Assembly (NCBI GenBank): GCA_025765595.1
Contig: JAIVFH010000067.1
Span: 1 to 64,000 of the forward strand
Length of the DNA: 64,000 bases
Direction: 5' to 3'
Source of the DNA: Obelidium mucronatum
Lineage: Eukaryota; Chytridiomycota; Chytridiomycetes; Chytridiales; Chytriomycetaceae
The notes beneath the pieces were generated by a model. That model saw only the letters and a program-made list of their open reading frames with translations. It made no database searches and was not told where the DNA came from. The translations under genes and the position numbers were made by a program. Positions 42,014-52,203 of the stretch are shown here, one piece after another (the stretch's first letter is position 1; each line of letters begins with the position of its first letter).

Positions 42014-43630
42014 ATGCAAGCAACGCTGACGCCCGTCTGTTTTCCGGCGCCCGAGTCGCAGCCGAGCGCCAACGAAGTGCGCCGACTCGTGGCGCGGCGG
42101 GTGGCGCGGTTCGCCTTCGGCGCAGTCGACGTTGGCTGCGAGCCGCTCCGTGGACAGCCCGGCGTTGTATTCGCAGTCGACAACATAGTTTGCGCGGAGC
42201 GGCGCCGAGTCGTGCGAGTAGCGGTGCCGAACGATAGGCTTCTTGGCGCTGGCGCAAACACCACAACCACCTGCAAGCACAGCGCACTCGCGTGGGAGCG
42301 ATGCGGCACTGTCGGCAGCAGCAATAGCAGCTACAACAACAACTACGACGACTACAAGTTTGCCGAAGGATCCACAGACCATGCCATCAAAGACACTTCG
42401 TCTGTTAAACCCTGTCGGCCATGCGCAGGCGCGGGATTCAAGCCATGTCGGGAATGCAATGCATCGGGTAAAATACTATGTAAATTCTGTGATGGCGATG
42501 GATTCATTCTGAAGGAAGAGGTGGAGGATAGAAAGAAACAGCAGCAGCAGCAACAACAACAACAAATCATCAAAAAGACTCGAATCATCAAGGACGCAAA
42601 TGGAAAGATTCGGGAAACAGAGGAAACAATTGAACAAGTCCTACCTGCGCCAAACAGTGACTACAACAACAACAACAACAACAACAACAAGTCGCAACAA
42701 CAAAAGAAAGTGCTTCATCTTCCTTGCAAACACTGTAAATCCACGGGAAACCGCTTCTGCTGGGAATGCGACGGAAAAGCCAAACAAACTTGTGAAACGT
42801 GCAAAGGACACGCTTCCGTCGTGGAATACTTGGCCCTTCGCGTTTCTCGATTCATTACGCATTCGACAAATTGGTTCTATAAGCCAAGAAACTCTGTCAC
42901 GGGTTTATACGAAACTGTGGCCAACAGTGATAATATACTTTCTTCAAAAGTCAAGTCCAGCATTGCCACACGTGTCCTTTGGGAAGGGTTGGAAGTAGAC
43001 GCCAATGAAGCATGCCATTTGTCAAACGGAGCCCGCACCACTGCCACTTGTTTACCAGACCGGATAGTTGCTCCAACCGTCATTGTACCACTGGATACTG
43101 GAAGAGATTACGATGACGTCAGAGCCAGTATTGCAGCCATCGAGTTGGACGACGTGATCAACGACGTGGTGTCATTGCCATTGGCACTTGGGAAAAGAGA
43201 GACCGAGAACGATAGCAACAGCAGCAGCAGCAGCAGCAGCAGCTTGAACCTTGAAGAATGCCCTCCTGACAAGGCTTTGGCCAGACGTGTTCGTATACGT
43301 CAAGGCGTTTGTTATATTGTTGATTGTGAATATGTGTCTTCTTCTACTTCTGCTTCGTTTTTTTCGTTCACGCGACGCAGCGATGCAGAGAAATGCATGT
43401 TCCGTGTTACATTGGGTTTGAAAAATGTTGGAGGAACAGAATATGATACTGATGTGAGGACACGCTCCATTTCAAACGGTGACTCTCAATGGGAGATTTT
43501 GGAGATGAGTGGGTATCCCATGGTGAGGGCGTACTGGAGGCTTGGAATGTGGACATTCGCAGGTATGCTTACTGTTGGTACCTTGTGGAGTTTTCTTGCG
43601 ATGGCAAAAAGGCGAATTGAACAACAATAA
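42014..43630 (+). CDS. Ssu-2-like (SSUH2) zinc-finger protein
   Basis: Single frame of 538 codons. After an Arg/Ala-rich N-terminus the protein has CRPCAGAGFKPCRECNASGK and CKFCDGDGF, then CKHCKSTGNRFCWECDGKAK and CETCKGHA. These are DnaJ-type CxxCxGxG zinc clusters typical of the Ssu-2 homologs of animals and chytrids. Glutamine and asparagine tracts (42540-42570 and 42660-42690) and a Ser tract (43215-43245) interrupt it. The C-terminus has one likely membrane segment (GMWTFAGMLTVGTLWSFLAM) followed by a basic end, so it may be tail-anchored. The molecular function of the family is not well defined. GC content of the first 250 bases is high. Confidence 0.75.
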   Translation: MQATLTPVCFPAPESQPSANEVRRLVARRVARFAFGAVDVGCEPLRGQPGVVFAVDNIVCAERRRVVRVAVPNDRLLGAGANTTTTCKHSALAWERCGTVGSSNSSYNNNYDDYKFAEGSTDHAIKDTSSVKPCRPCAGAGFKPCRECNASGKILCKFCDGDGFILKEEVEDRKKQQQQQQQQQIIKKTRIIKDANGKIRETEETIEQVLPAPNSDYNNNNNNNNKSQQQKKVLHLPCKHCKSTGNRFCWECDGKAKQTCETCKGHASVVEYLALRVSRFITHSTNWFYKPRNSVTGLYETVANSDNILSSKVKSSIATRVLWEGLEVDANEACHLSNGARTTATCLPDRIVAPTVIVPLDTGRDYDDVRASIAAIELDDVINDVVSLPLALGKRETENDSNSSSSSSSSLNLEECPPDKALARRVRIRQGVCYIVDCEYVSSSTSASFFSFTRRSDAEKCMFRVTLGLKNVGGTEYDTDVRTRSISNGDSQWEILEMSGYPMVRAYWRLGMWTFAGMLTVGTLWSFLAMAKRRIEQQ

Positions 43631-43692
43631 CATGTAAGACCATAAAATAAAAAAATAAAAAATAAGGGTTTTACTGGGACATCTCTTTAAAG

Positions 43693-45327
43693 TTAAGAAG
43701 AAGGTGCACTTTCCAAAGCTTTTAATGAAATTTCTCCTGATCCTCTTTTTGCTGGTTTGGGTTGTGATTCATCGGGCTTCCAGCCAATCTGTAACAAAAA
43801 CAGAAACTGATAAACACCCACCCGTTTGAGATAACCCAAACAAACATACCATGTATAGAATCTGGAAAGTTGCTGGGATAGTACCATCTTCGTTACCATA
43901 AACAGCTAATAAAGAAACGAGTCAATTATTCTTATTTTTTGAGTTCTAATCATGGTCTAGTAAAATCCTACATTGGTAAATTTCAGCCGCAGCATCAATT
44001 GTATCACGCTTCAAACTACCAGATCTGTTTTCGGCAAACAAGGAGGTTACTTTCACCAACGAAGCCATTGTTTAACTTACCGATTTATGATGGCATTGCT
44101 CTCCCCCATCGCATTCAAATCTTGAATCAGTTCGTACATTGATGGGTACCGAACAACAATTTCATCCGTATCCACTTTTTTGTGTTTTTTTAAAGAAAGT
44201 TATATAACCATTGCCAAAGGCTAAAAACGTGGTTATTATACTCACAGGTTGTCAATGTGAGGCCTGCTCTGGATAACAACGATCCCAAGTCCTTAAGATC
44301 TATAACGGGGTTAATAGGTCAGAAGAAGGAAGAAGGGAGAAAGGAATAAAAAAAAACCCCCCCAAAGTACCTGCCATAGGAGACACATGTGGAGAGACTC
44401 CACCTTCTCTTTCAATTTGAGCCAGTTGAAGGGAAGTTCTTGAGAACAAAGAAATAAAATTCCACTTTTACTGAAACAAAAAAACACATGCAAATTAAAC
44501 TCACCGCAATTCGTATAAAGTTTCCCCTCCCACCATTGCTCCCAAGAAAACACCATCAGGTTTAAGACATTTGCGAATTTGGATCAAGGTTCCTGTGTGT
44601 TTTTTTTTTTTCGGTTTTCAATGTCAGACTTTCCAGATGGATTCACATGGCAATGACTACTGAACCTGGTAAATCATTGACCCAATGCATCGACATGCTG
44701 CTTAAAACACAATCAAAGGTGTCATCAGGAAAGGGAAGAAGTTCTTCATCGGCATGAACGCGCTCCGTTGAAACTGCAGCGAGGAGTTCATATAACACCA
44801 ACTCTGAAAACACAAAATACACGCACCTTCGTATTTCTCGTCCTTGTCTCGAAAAAGCATTTTTTCTAAAAGAGTTGAGGAGAAGGACGTTAGAAACAAC
44901 ACCTTGATTATTACTTTTTTTTTCCGTACCAGCAGAGTCCATCTGAACCAAGTGATTCATCATATCTTTATCGACAAACTTGATGATATGTCCAGCCCCA
45001 GCTCCAACATCCAGTACTTTTGGAAAACGACGCTTGATGTCCTAGCACGAAAAAAAAAAAACCTGAGCCAAACGAAACTTTTTGAAAAGAGTGGACTGGG
45101 AGCCAAACCAGAAGTCTGTCCACGAGCCGGTCGGCTACTTCATCCTTCAAATAATCATACGTTTTCGAGTCGGGTCTTAGGGCGCTTGCGTTCCGTTGCA
45201 AGACTTTCACATGGCGATCAAATACTTTTGCAGCGGCAGGAATTGTCTTGACGGGTTCTGCAGTAGAAGAGGCTACTGATGTGAATCCTCGGGAGAGAAA
45301 AGAAAAACAGCACGATCGCATTCGCAT
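43693..45327 (-). CDS. NDUFAF5: NDUFAF5-like methyltransferase/hydroxylase, complex I assembly
   Basis: Seven or so short exons. The N-terminus is a likely mitochondrial presequence ([20 protein letters not shown]). Then come [20 protein letters not shown] and a SAM-binding loop [12 protein letters not shown] created by the splice near 45042 (CTAG/GACATC). Next are [20 protein letters not shown] and HWVNDLPGS, followed by short exons matching the family's conserved order, and a C-terminal MYMIGW-like end ([19 protein letters not shown]). In animals NDUFAF5 hydroxylates an arginine of NDUFS7 during early complex I assembly. Its presence implies a species with complex I. Transcribed divergently from PFD2 across an 82-base gap (45328-45409). 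Confidence 0.85.
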
Positions 45328-45409
45328 TTGTAATTACGATTGGAGTGTTTTTTTTTTATAAACGATAAATATAAAAGTCGAAATAATAAAAGTAAAAATA
45401 AAATAACCG
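45328..45409. promoter_or_regulatory. short shared promoter between NDUFAF5 and PFD2
   Basis: Only about 80 AT-rich bases lie between the two divergent start codons, so the genes must share a bidirectional promoter. I see no defined motif. Confidence 0.5.
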
Positions 45410-46080
45410 ATGTCGACATCAGCGGAAAAGCAACAACAGCGGCCAAGTGACCAGGAAATCGTGGCGCAGGTTCTCGTATTTTCGATATTTGTTTCCCTGT
45501 GTTGAATGATTTGGGTCGTTGGACTGACTGTGGAGCACACTTCCACCCCCTCCATTGCTTGGGTCTCTTAGTTTAATGCCATGAAGCAAGACCTGCAGGC
45601 AATCGCAAGTAAATTGGGAGAACTCGAGCAGGAAAAGGACGAACACAAGTAAGACTTTGCGTTTAGGGTCTGACTCACAAGCAAACCTAAATGCATCCAA
45701 CTACAACAAAAAGAATGGTTGTGGATACAATGAATCCTCTCAATGCGGACAGAAAATGCTTCAGATTGATCAATGGTGTTCTGGTTGAACGCACAGTTGG
45801 CGATGTATTGCCAGCACTCAAACAAAACATGGACAATGTAAAAAACATACGGATTCCTTTTTCAAAAAACAAAGTCTCTGCTGTGTGTCTAAGCCCTGCT
45901 TTTCTCGATTCGAATTAGATTGATAAAATTGTGCAGCAGCTTGTCCAGTCATACAAAAAGAAGGAGGAGGAGTTCATGGCGTTTCAGGTAACGATACGCT
46001 TTGTGTTAGTTGCAAAGCGCGTCTTTTGACTCTTTGTGATATCTTAGAAAAAGTGGAATATTCAAGTGAAGCCGCAGTAA
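45410..46080 (+). CDS. PFD2: prefoldin subunit 2
   Basis: ATG at 45410; five exons. Joins: AAATCGTGGCGCAG/GTTCTC, CACAA/GTAAG to AAAAAG/AATGG, GACAAT/GTAAAA to AATTAG/ATTGAT, and TTTCAG/GTAACG to TCTTAG/AAAAAG. The product has the two long coiled-coil helices and the beta-hairpin between them: FNAMKQDLQAIASKLGELEQ, then CFRLINGVLVERTVGDVLPA, then DKIVQQLVQSYKKKEEEFMA and KKWNIQVKPQ. Length (about 115 aa) fits the family. Prefoldin 2 is a beta-type subunit of the hexameric chaperone that hands unfolded actin and tubulin to the CCT chaperonin. All conserved blocks are present and the order is intact. Confidence 0.9.
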
Positions 46081-46284
46081 AAATCAATTCTGAATAAACG
46101 TGATTCTCTTTATCGCATTGAAGTCTCACCAGTTTCTGGCCAATTGCAATTCATATTTTTCCAATGTTTCCCCAATTATTCCTGTTGACTTAATTTATTG
46201 GCAACCAAAGATATTCGAGATAAAAACAAAAAAGATGCTGCAGATGATAAAACGATGAAAAAACAAGAGAATGACCAAACGTAT

Positions 46285-47946
46285 TCATCTCTTCTTGTTG
46301 TTCTTCTTCTTTCCAAAGAATCCACCTGTCTTGGTTGATCCTGATGTTGCCGCCGGTGTAGTGTCACTTGTCACTGTTTCCTTTTCAATCTTCTTACCAA
46401 AGACTCCCGATACTTTCTGGGCCAAAGATGGAGAGGTCTTCTTTTCCACATGGTCTTGAATGGTTGGTGTGAAAGGTTTTGGCGTAGACGAAGAACTACG
46501 TTCAAACTCAATAGATTCCAATCGAGACGACACGCTGTCCCTTTCAGCTTTTTTGAATACACCAGAGACCCTCTTGGCCAGCGATTCCTTGACGTTCATA
46601 GCAGCAGATTGTTTGAGTTCAATAGATTCATACCGAGCAGAAATCACTTCAGCAGTGGTGGCTGGAACTGGTGTGGGTCTGCGTTCTAATGTTGATTTGT
46701 GGTTGCTGGTTTCTTCTTTCACAGCTGAAGCTGGCTGTTCAGTAGCGACATTCTTTTCAGCCGAAATGTGCCGCTTTTCAACCAAGGGAGTAACAGCCTT
46801 CGCTTCAACCAATGGAGTTATAACCTTCGTTTCAACCAATGGAGTAACAGCCTTCGCTTCAACCAATGGTGTAATAGCCTTCGTTTCAGCCAATGGAGTA
46901 ACAGCCTTCGCTTCAACTAATGGTGTAATAGCCTTCGTTTCAGCCAATGGAGTAACAGCCTTCGCTTCAACTAATGGTGTAATAGCCTTCGTTTCAGCCA
47001 ATGGAGTAACAGACTTCTCTTCAACCAATGAAGTTACATCCTTCTTTTCAATCACTGGAGTTGCATCTTTCTTTTCAACTAATGGAGCAGCAGCAACGGC
47101 TGTTAGCACTGCTTTCTTTTCTTCGACTGATGCTTGCTTCTTGGCTTCATTGGCAACCTTCACAGTCTGTTCTTCGACAACAATTGACGCAACAGTCGGG
47201 ACTAATGTAGATTGAGACTTCTTTTCACTGAAAGGTTCCTTCTTTTCGGCTGGCTCCTCCAATGTGATCTTTTCCGTCAAAGTTGCTGACATAGATTCGG
47301 CAGCAGCAGCAACAGCGGCAGTAGAAGCAGGTGAGCACAAAAGAACAGGAGCTTCTGGCTCAGCATTCACTTGTGGAAAAGTGAAGACGTTGTTTTCGTT
47401 TCCGTTGCCATCGTCTTGGATTGGGTTGGATGAAGAAGTCTTCCATACACCGTCAACAACAAACTACAAAAAAAAGACAATAAGAAAGTAGTTTAGATGC
47501 AGAAATCCAAACGGATACATGAGAAATAAGATGTAAAGCCAAGTTGAATTCCCCGATCAAGCCCCGGCCTTATCTTTGGCTACCAGTTCCGATATCCCTA
47601 CCTTGAACATAATCTTGTCTCCTGGTTGAACAGTATCAGCAAGAGGCACTCGGGCGGTCTGTTTGGCATTGCGATCAGATCATCATGAGGGAGAAAAAAA
47701 CAGGGTTTATCCCATGAAACACATGCTGGAATCCGATCTCACTGCTCAACTTACAAAGGTAGATCCATCAGTTTCCTTCTTCATCTTAATCGATTGAGAC
47801 CAGTTATCGAATTCGCCAGTGACGATTACTTGCTGGGCCGTCCCGTTAGACTTGTACTCAAACTGGGCAACTCTGTTGTGAGTCAATGATCCCTTGGCGC
47901 TGGAAGCATTGGGAAGAACGGTAGATAGGATGGTGGCGGTACTCAT
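46285..47946 (-). CDS. CRP1/MDG1-like protein with AMPK-type glycogen-binding domain
   Basis: The ATG is at 47944-47946. The N-terminal domain reads RVAQFEYKSNGTAQQVIVTG EFDNWSQ in two pieces and matches the CBM48/AMPK1 domain (Trp and Asn of FDNWSQS). After an intron comes FVVDGVWKTSSSNPI, and NEN-type residues close the domain. The rest is long, Lys/Glu/Ala/Thr-rich and repetitive: about six copies of a 20-residue unit (VTPLAETKAITPLVEAKA) at 46770-47040. It ends in a basic FFGKKKNNKKR. Fungal relatives (CRP1, MDG1) bind cruciform DNA or act at the plasma membrane in pheromone signalling; the function here is inferred only from the domain. Two introns lie in the first half. Confidence 0.75.
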
Positions 47947-48301
47947 TGCTTGGGTGGGATGTGTTTGATGTCGGTGGGATGCTGCTTGGTTTTTTGTTAT
48001 TGTTTTGGTGCACTTTTTTTCTAGGCCTGGCTTGATCTGCTTCGTCGGGAGGCGGGCAAAAAATAACAAAAAACAACAAAAGGAAATAAAAAGGGACAAC
48101 GACCCACCGTCCATTCCCCCCTCTATCTCTTCAGACGTCCATCGCGTCTTTTGCATTTAATTACACATTCAAATTTCCACACATTCACCCTCCTGACTTC
48201 AGCGTCACTTTTTCATTTCCTTTGCACATTATATTGTTTGCATCTTCAGTTCCTACATCTATCTCTCCTCTCTCTCTCTCGTTTTGCCTCAGTTAAATTC
48301 A
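47947..48301. promoter_or_regulatory. divergent promoter region
   Basis: Between the CRP1-like (-) and WHI-like (+) start codons. It is rich in CT tracts (TCTCTCCTCTCTCTCTCTC just before 48290) and poly-A/T. No further gene. Confidence 0.4.
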
Positions 48302-50040
48302 ATGGATCTTAACGCTGGTCCTCCGTACACCAATGTAATGTTCGGCTTATGGCTATTCCTTCCTTGTAACACAAATATCTAACGCCCCGCGTCTATCAGG
48401 ATGCGATTGAAGATATTTCCACGATCTTTATTAGTGGTTTTCCGGATGATGTACAGGAACGCGAGCTTCGCAATATGGTAAGTGCCGGTTCCATTATTTG
48501 ACAGGTTGGTGGGAATTTTCGTTCAAACAACTACAATACTTTATAGTTTATTTTTGCACCTGGCTTTCAAGCTGCCTCATTGAAATTATCTACTGGTGGA
48601 GATTCCGTCAGAAGTTTGGTGAGTAAAAATCCCATTTTGTCTTCGGCTCGTCACCTAAAACCTCAACAACCGTAGGTTGCATTTGCGAAATTCCGGACAT
48701 TCAACGAGGCCAGCTATGCCCGCGACTATCTCAACGGGAGAACTTTTGACAGTGACCGAGGTCTTATCTTGAATGCGACCCTTGCAACCAGAAATCTCCA
48801 AATCTCCCACAGACAAGACTATATACCCCAACCCTCCCATTCCGTCTTTAAATCCACCAGTCCAAACTTTTTGGATTCAGTTGGTCACCTGGCGTCTGCT
48901 TCTTCAACATCTGCTTTGGATTCTGCATTTCTCGGTTCTCAGCAACAAGGCTGTATCCCCTGGGACATTCTCAATGAGACGGGAGACTCTGCAGTGAAAC
49001 CGGTACTACCAACCAATAGCATTTTGGGATTCTCTTCGACAACTTCCCGATCCCTTCGAATCAACACTACATCTTGCCAACTTCGTTTGGACACTGAAGT
49101 TTCATCACTCTTCAACGAAAACACGGACAGGAACATGACGACATGCAGAAACTCTCCAACTGGACTTGATAATGAACCTCTTGAGATTTTACCTGTTCCG
49201 ATTCCTAATGGTGGGGATTCGCTCATGTCGAGTCGGTCGGGGAGTCTTGTTGCATATGATGGATCAGTGGAAGAGACATCCTCTTCTAGCAGCAATGCAA
49301 CGTTTGTTAATCGACTTGCAGCCAGAATGAATAGTGTTGCAAGTGACCGTGGGTTCAGCAGTGCCTTGTTTAGTAGTGATTCATTGTGGTCTTCCCGATC
49401 TGTCGACAGTCCCGGTGGACTCAGTGGATTGAAGATCTCCAACACTGGAGGATATTCCTCAGCTGGAATGACGCAACAGCAAATCATGTATGCCAATGCT
49501 TCTGGTATTGGATATAATGGCAACTCTTCAATGGCTGGTGGGAACAATGGGCCTGGTTTCAACGTCAGCATGCCAACTGCCGCTTCAATTGCTGCGGCTG
49601 GTTATAGATGTCCAGCAGACCAGAACCCACCGTGCAATACTTTGTATGTTGGGAATTTGCCGCTCAACACTTGTGAGGCCGAGTTACGTGAGCTCTTTTC
49701 GCGATGCCTCGGATACCGAAGAATGAGTTTTCGTATGCGTGTAAATGGGCCCATGGTTTTTGTTGAGGTTTGTTGATTGTATTTTTTGGACACGTGCTCT
49801 TCTCACACAAATCGATAGTTTGACAGTGTTCCGTACGCCCAGCAAGCTTTGAATGATTTGCACGGAACGCTGTTGTCGAATTCAATCAAGGGTGGGATTC
49901 GATTGAGTTTTTCAAAGAACCCGCTTGGCGTTCGGCCAACCGCGCAAACCCAGTTTGGAAGTACCAATGGCTGGGGGATGCCAGGATCTGGTTTAGTATC
50001 GCCGGTATCAGGATTTTATGGTGGAGAAATGATGGTTTAG
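48302..50040 (+). CDS. WHI3/WHI4-like RNA-binding protein with two RRMs
   Basis: ATG at 48302. Short exons give the first [58 protein letters not shown] Ser-rich disordered region of about 250 residues follows. A second RRM begins [20 protein letters not shown] and continues [20 protein letters not shown], with [13 protein letters not shown] at its end. The RNP motifs FISGFP and LYVGNL are clear. The architecture and the KNPLGVR end are those of the fungal Whi3/Whi4/Mcp-type family, which bind mRNAs and influence cell-cycle entry. The first four exons are unusually short (about 10-45 codons), so their exact joins are tentative. Confidence 0.8.
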
Positions 50041-50842
50041 AAGTTAGATGTTCATTGATTTGATACCGTTCTCGTTTTTTCTTTTTCGAGTTTTTGATTA
50101 CTGGGTGGGGGAGCATTGTTGCACGTTGCATTTGGTGAAATGCGTTCATGTTTGTTTATTTAATAAGATATTACTGTTTGTTTCAAAAAGAAAGACCCAA
50201 CCCAATTTCGAATACCATACTTATGTACTCAACACAAAATCAATTTATGTAAAAGAATGCCCCTTATTATTTACGAAAACACATGAGAACAAGGGGGAAA
50301 ATTTTCCGAAGTATTTATTTCATATCGTCATTTCAGATCAGAAAAGTCTATAAAACCAGCCGCTTTTCCCCCTTGAATCATCACAAAACCATCTCAAAAG
50401 ATAGAATCTTCGGCGATGGCTCCGCATTCCCCTGGCCTTTTCACGACCAGAACTCGGTTATCCAGTCCTTTCGTTCAAGTTCTCAACTTTGTCAAGCTCC
50501 TGTCCGACTTTTGCCAAATCTCGCTTCTTTCGTCGGCTTCCGATTCGATTCTAATTCAAGAAATTAAAGAACACACAAATGACCGAAGGGTCTCGATTAT
50601 TATTCAATCAACATAAATTGCCAACCCAGCACTATTGGTCCATATGCCTCCTTTTGGAGCGACCAACACGGTGATGCCGATAATAATCGTAAGTTTGTAT
50701 ATTTGGATGTTGGTTGTTTATTTTGTTGTTGTTCTAACGTTCATTTATACTTTGGGTCTATAACTCTCCAGAACTAAAATCATTATTTGAATAAGAATAA
50801 CTGTTTCTGATTGACTTTATTACTGTATAACCGTCAATTTGT
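50041..50842. other. intergenic, one possible tiny coding exon
   Basis: Mostly AT-rich. ATG at about 50648 reads MPPFGATNTVMPIII followed by GTAAGT. It looks like a short exon of a small membrane protein, but no convincing partner exon is visible. Nothing else is supported. Confidence 0.3.
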
Positions 50843-51409
50843 TTACTTTTGGTGGAATTCAAGAGCCTTGAGGTATGCGAGACGCTCTTGGAGAACTTTC
50901 TTTTCCGCCTCTGGTACGTCGCTAGAAAAAAAAGAAGAAAGGAGAAGATCAGTTATACCGCCATTATTCAACTAGTACTGTAATCGGATCTAGTGCAATC
51001 GGTTGGAACTAGTCGCATATTGGAGTCAATTGCTGCCCATGCCATCAACAGATGCCGTTCGATTGACAGAATAATTCCATTTATGGTATAAATCAGCCCA
51101 GGAACACAAAGATCGCAATCTACAAGTCTCGCTCGTTCGCTCAATCTAGTTCCAAGTACTCAACTCGACCCAGAGGTTGTACCACAAGAAGCCAGCCCAG
51201 AGAGCCACGGGGTAAATGAGTCTGTATTGGTACTTGTAGTACACGGCATCGGCCACCTCGCCCAGAGTCGATCCGGCGTTCAAGTGGCTAACGCGTGGAA
51301 GCAAGGCGCCGATGCTCTCGGACGAAAAGGCGCCGACAGTCTTGACGGTCGAGTAGCTGCGCACAGCGGCGGCAGCCGGGCGGATGTTGAAGCTGCGGAG
51401 ACCAAACAT
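50843..51409 (-). CDS. small mitochondrial inner-membrane protein
   Basis: Exon 1 from 51409: MFGLRSFNIRPAAAAVRSYS, a typical cleavable mitochondrial presequence. Then comes GSTLGEVADAVYYKYQYRLI and a hydrophobic segment YPVALWAGFLWYNLWV. Exon 2 (about 50843-50918) adds DVPEAEKKVLQERLAYLKAL and ends EFHQK. Total about 110 residues with one membrane segment and a charged C-terminal helix. The overall plan suits an accessory subunit of a respiratory complex or the ATP synthase, and the next gene is ATP17, but I cannot name it. The donor I use is GTCGA/GTTGAG near 51160; another frame of the last exon is possible. Confidence 0.6.
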
Positions 51410-51513
51410 TTTGGTGTTTTTTGTAAGCAGGTAGAAAAAGGAAAAGGACGTCTTTTTTATTCATTCTGCTTTCAACAACAGCAACGGCCAGTTCCAGCGA
51501 TCGAGCCAGGTGC

Positions 51514-52148
51514 TTAGTGGAACTCGGTGGTTGGGTGGTAGTGCTGCGAGGGGAAAAGCGTAGTTAGTGGTTTGGCGAATGGCGAAAAAAACAAAACGGA
51601 CAGAGGGAGACGAGGGATCCAGGATCGCGATTTCTGTTGCTTATCGCGGGGCATTCTTTGGATGAAGTCCGTACAATACACCTGTCTCCATCGTTGAAGA
51701 AATAAACCAACTGAGGAAATCAACTCCGTCTGCCATCCACTTTCGATAATCCACTTCATTTACCGCCAAGGGATGAGCAATACGATAAATCCCAAGCGAC
51801 TAGGCGGATGATCCGATTGAGTTCAGGGGCATGACAGCAATACTCACGCCGCCCTTGAAGTAAGCCAAGTAGTATCCAGTGGGAATCAACACGCCGAGGA
51901 AGTGCAAAACTGGCACAAACGAGTCCTTCTTCAGGTATCTCTCGTAGTAGGCGTCCTTGAAGGACGTGGCGACAGTCTGTGGTCTTGGGCCCTTTGGAAC
52001 ATTCTTGTAGAAGTTCTTCATTGCCGAGAACAACTCGGGGTGCGCCTGCGGGTGGGCAGACTGCAAGCGGCCAATCTCCTTGAGCGACGACACGTGCGGG
52101 GGGATGATGCTGGTGCTCTTGAAGCGACGGAAGATGAGTTGGACCATT
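51514..52148 (-). CDS. ATP17: mitochondrial ATP synthase subunit f
   Basis: ATG at 52146-52148 gives MVQLIFRRFKSTSIIPPHVS (basic, presequence-like), then LFSAMKNFYKNVPKGPRPQT and YYERYLKKDSFVPVLHFLGV. A single membrane segment LIPTGYYLAYFKGG follows. Splicing GGCGGC/GTGAGT (51848/51847) to CTCGCAG/CACTAC (51543) adds the C-terminal HYHPTTEFH before the stop, matching the His-rich end of fungal subunit f. Subunit f is part of the membrane F0 sector near subunit a and supports dimer formation. The intron of about 304 nt is much longer than the others in this block. Confidence 0.85.
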
Positions 52149-52203
52149 TTTCTCAAAGCGAAAAAGGGAAAACGGTGAAGTCAATTGTTGATTTGCTGTA
52201 AAA

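Noticed and set aside
46460..47215. 251-codon + strand frame rich in Ser, Thr and Val
   Set aside because: Antisense of the repeat-rich exon of the CRP1-like gene, which has domain support on the minus strand.
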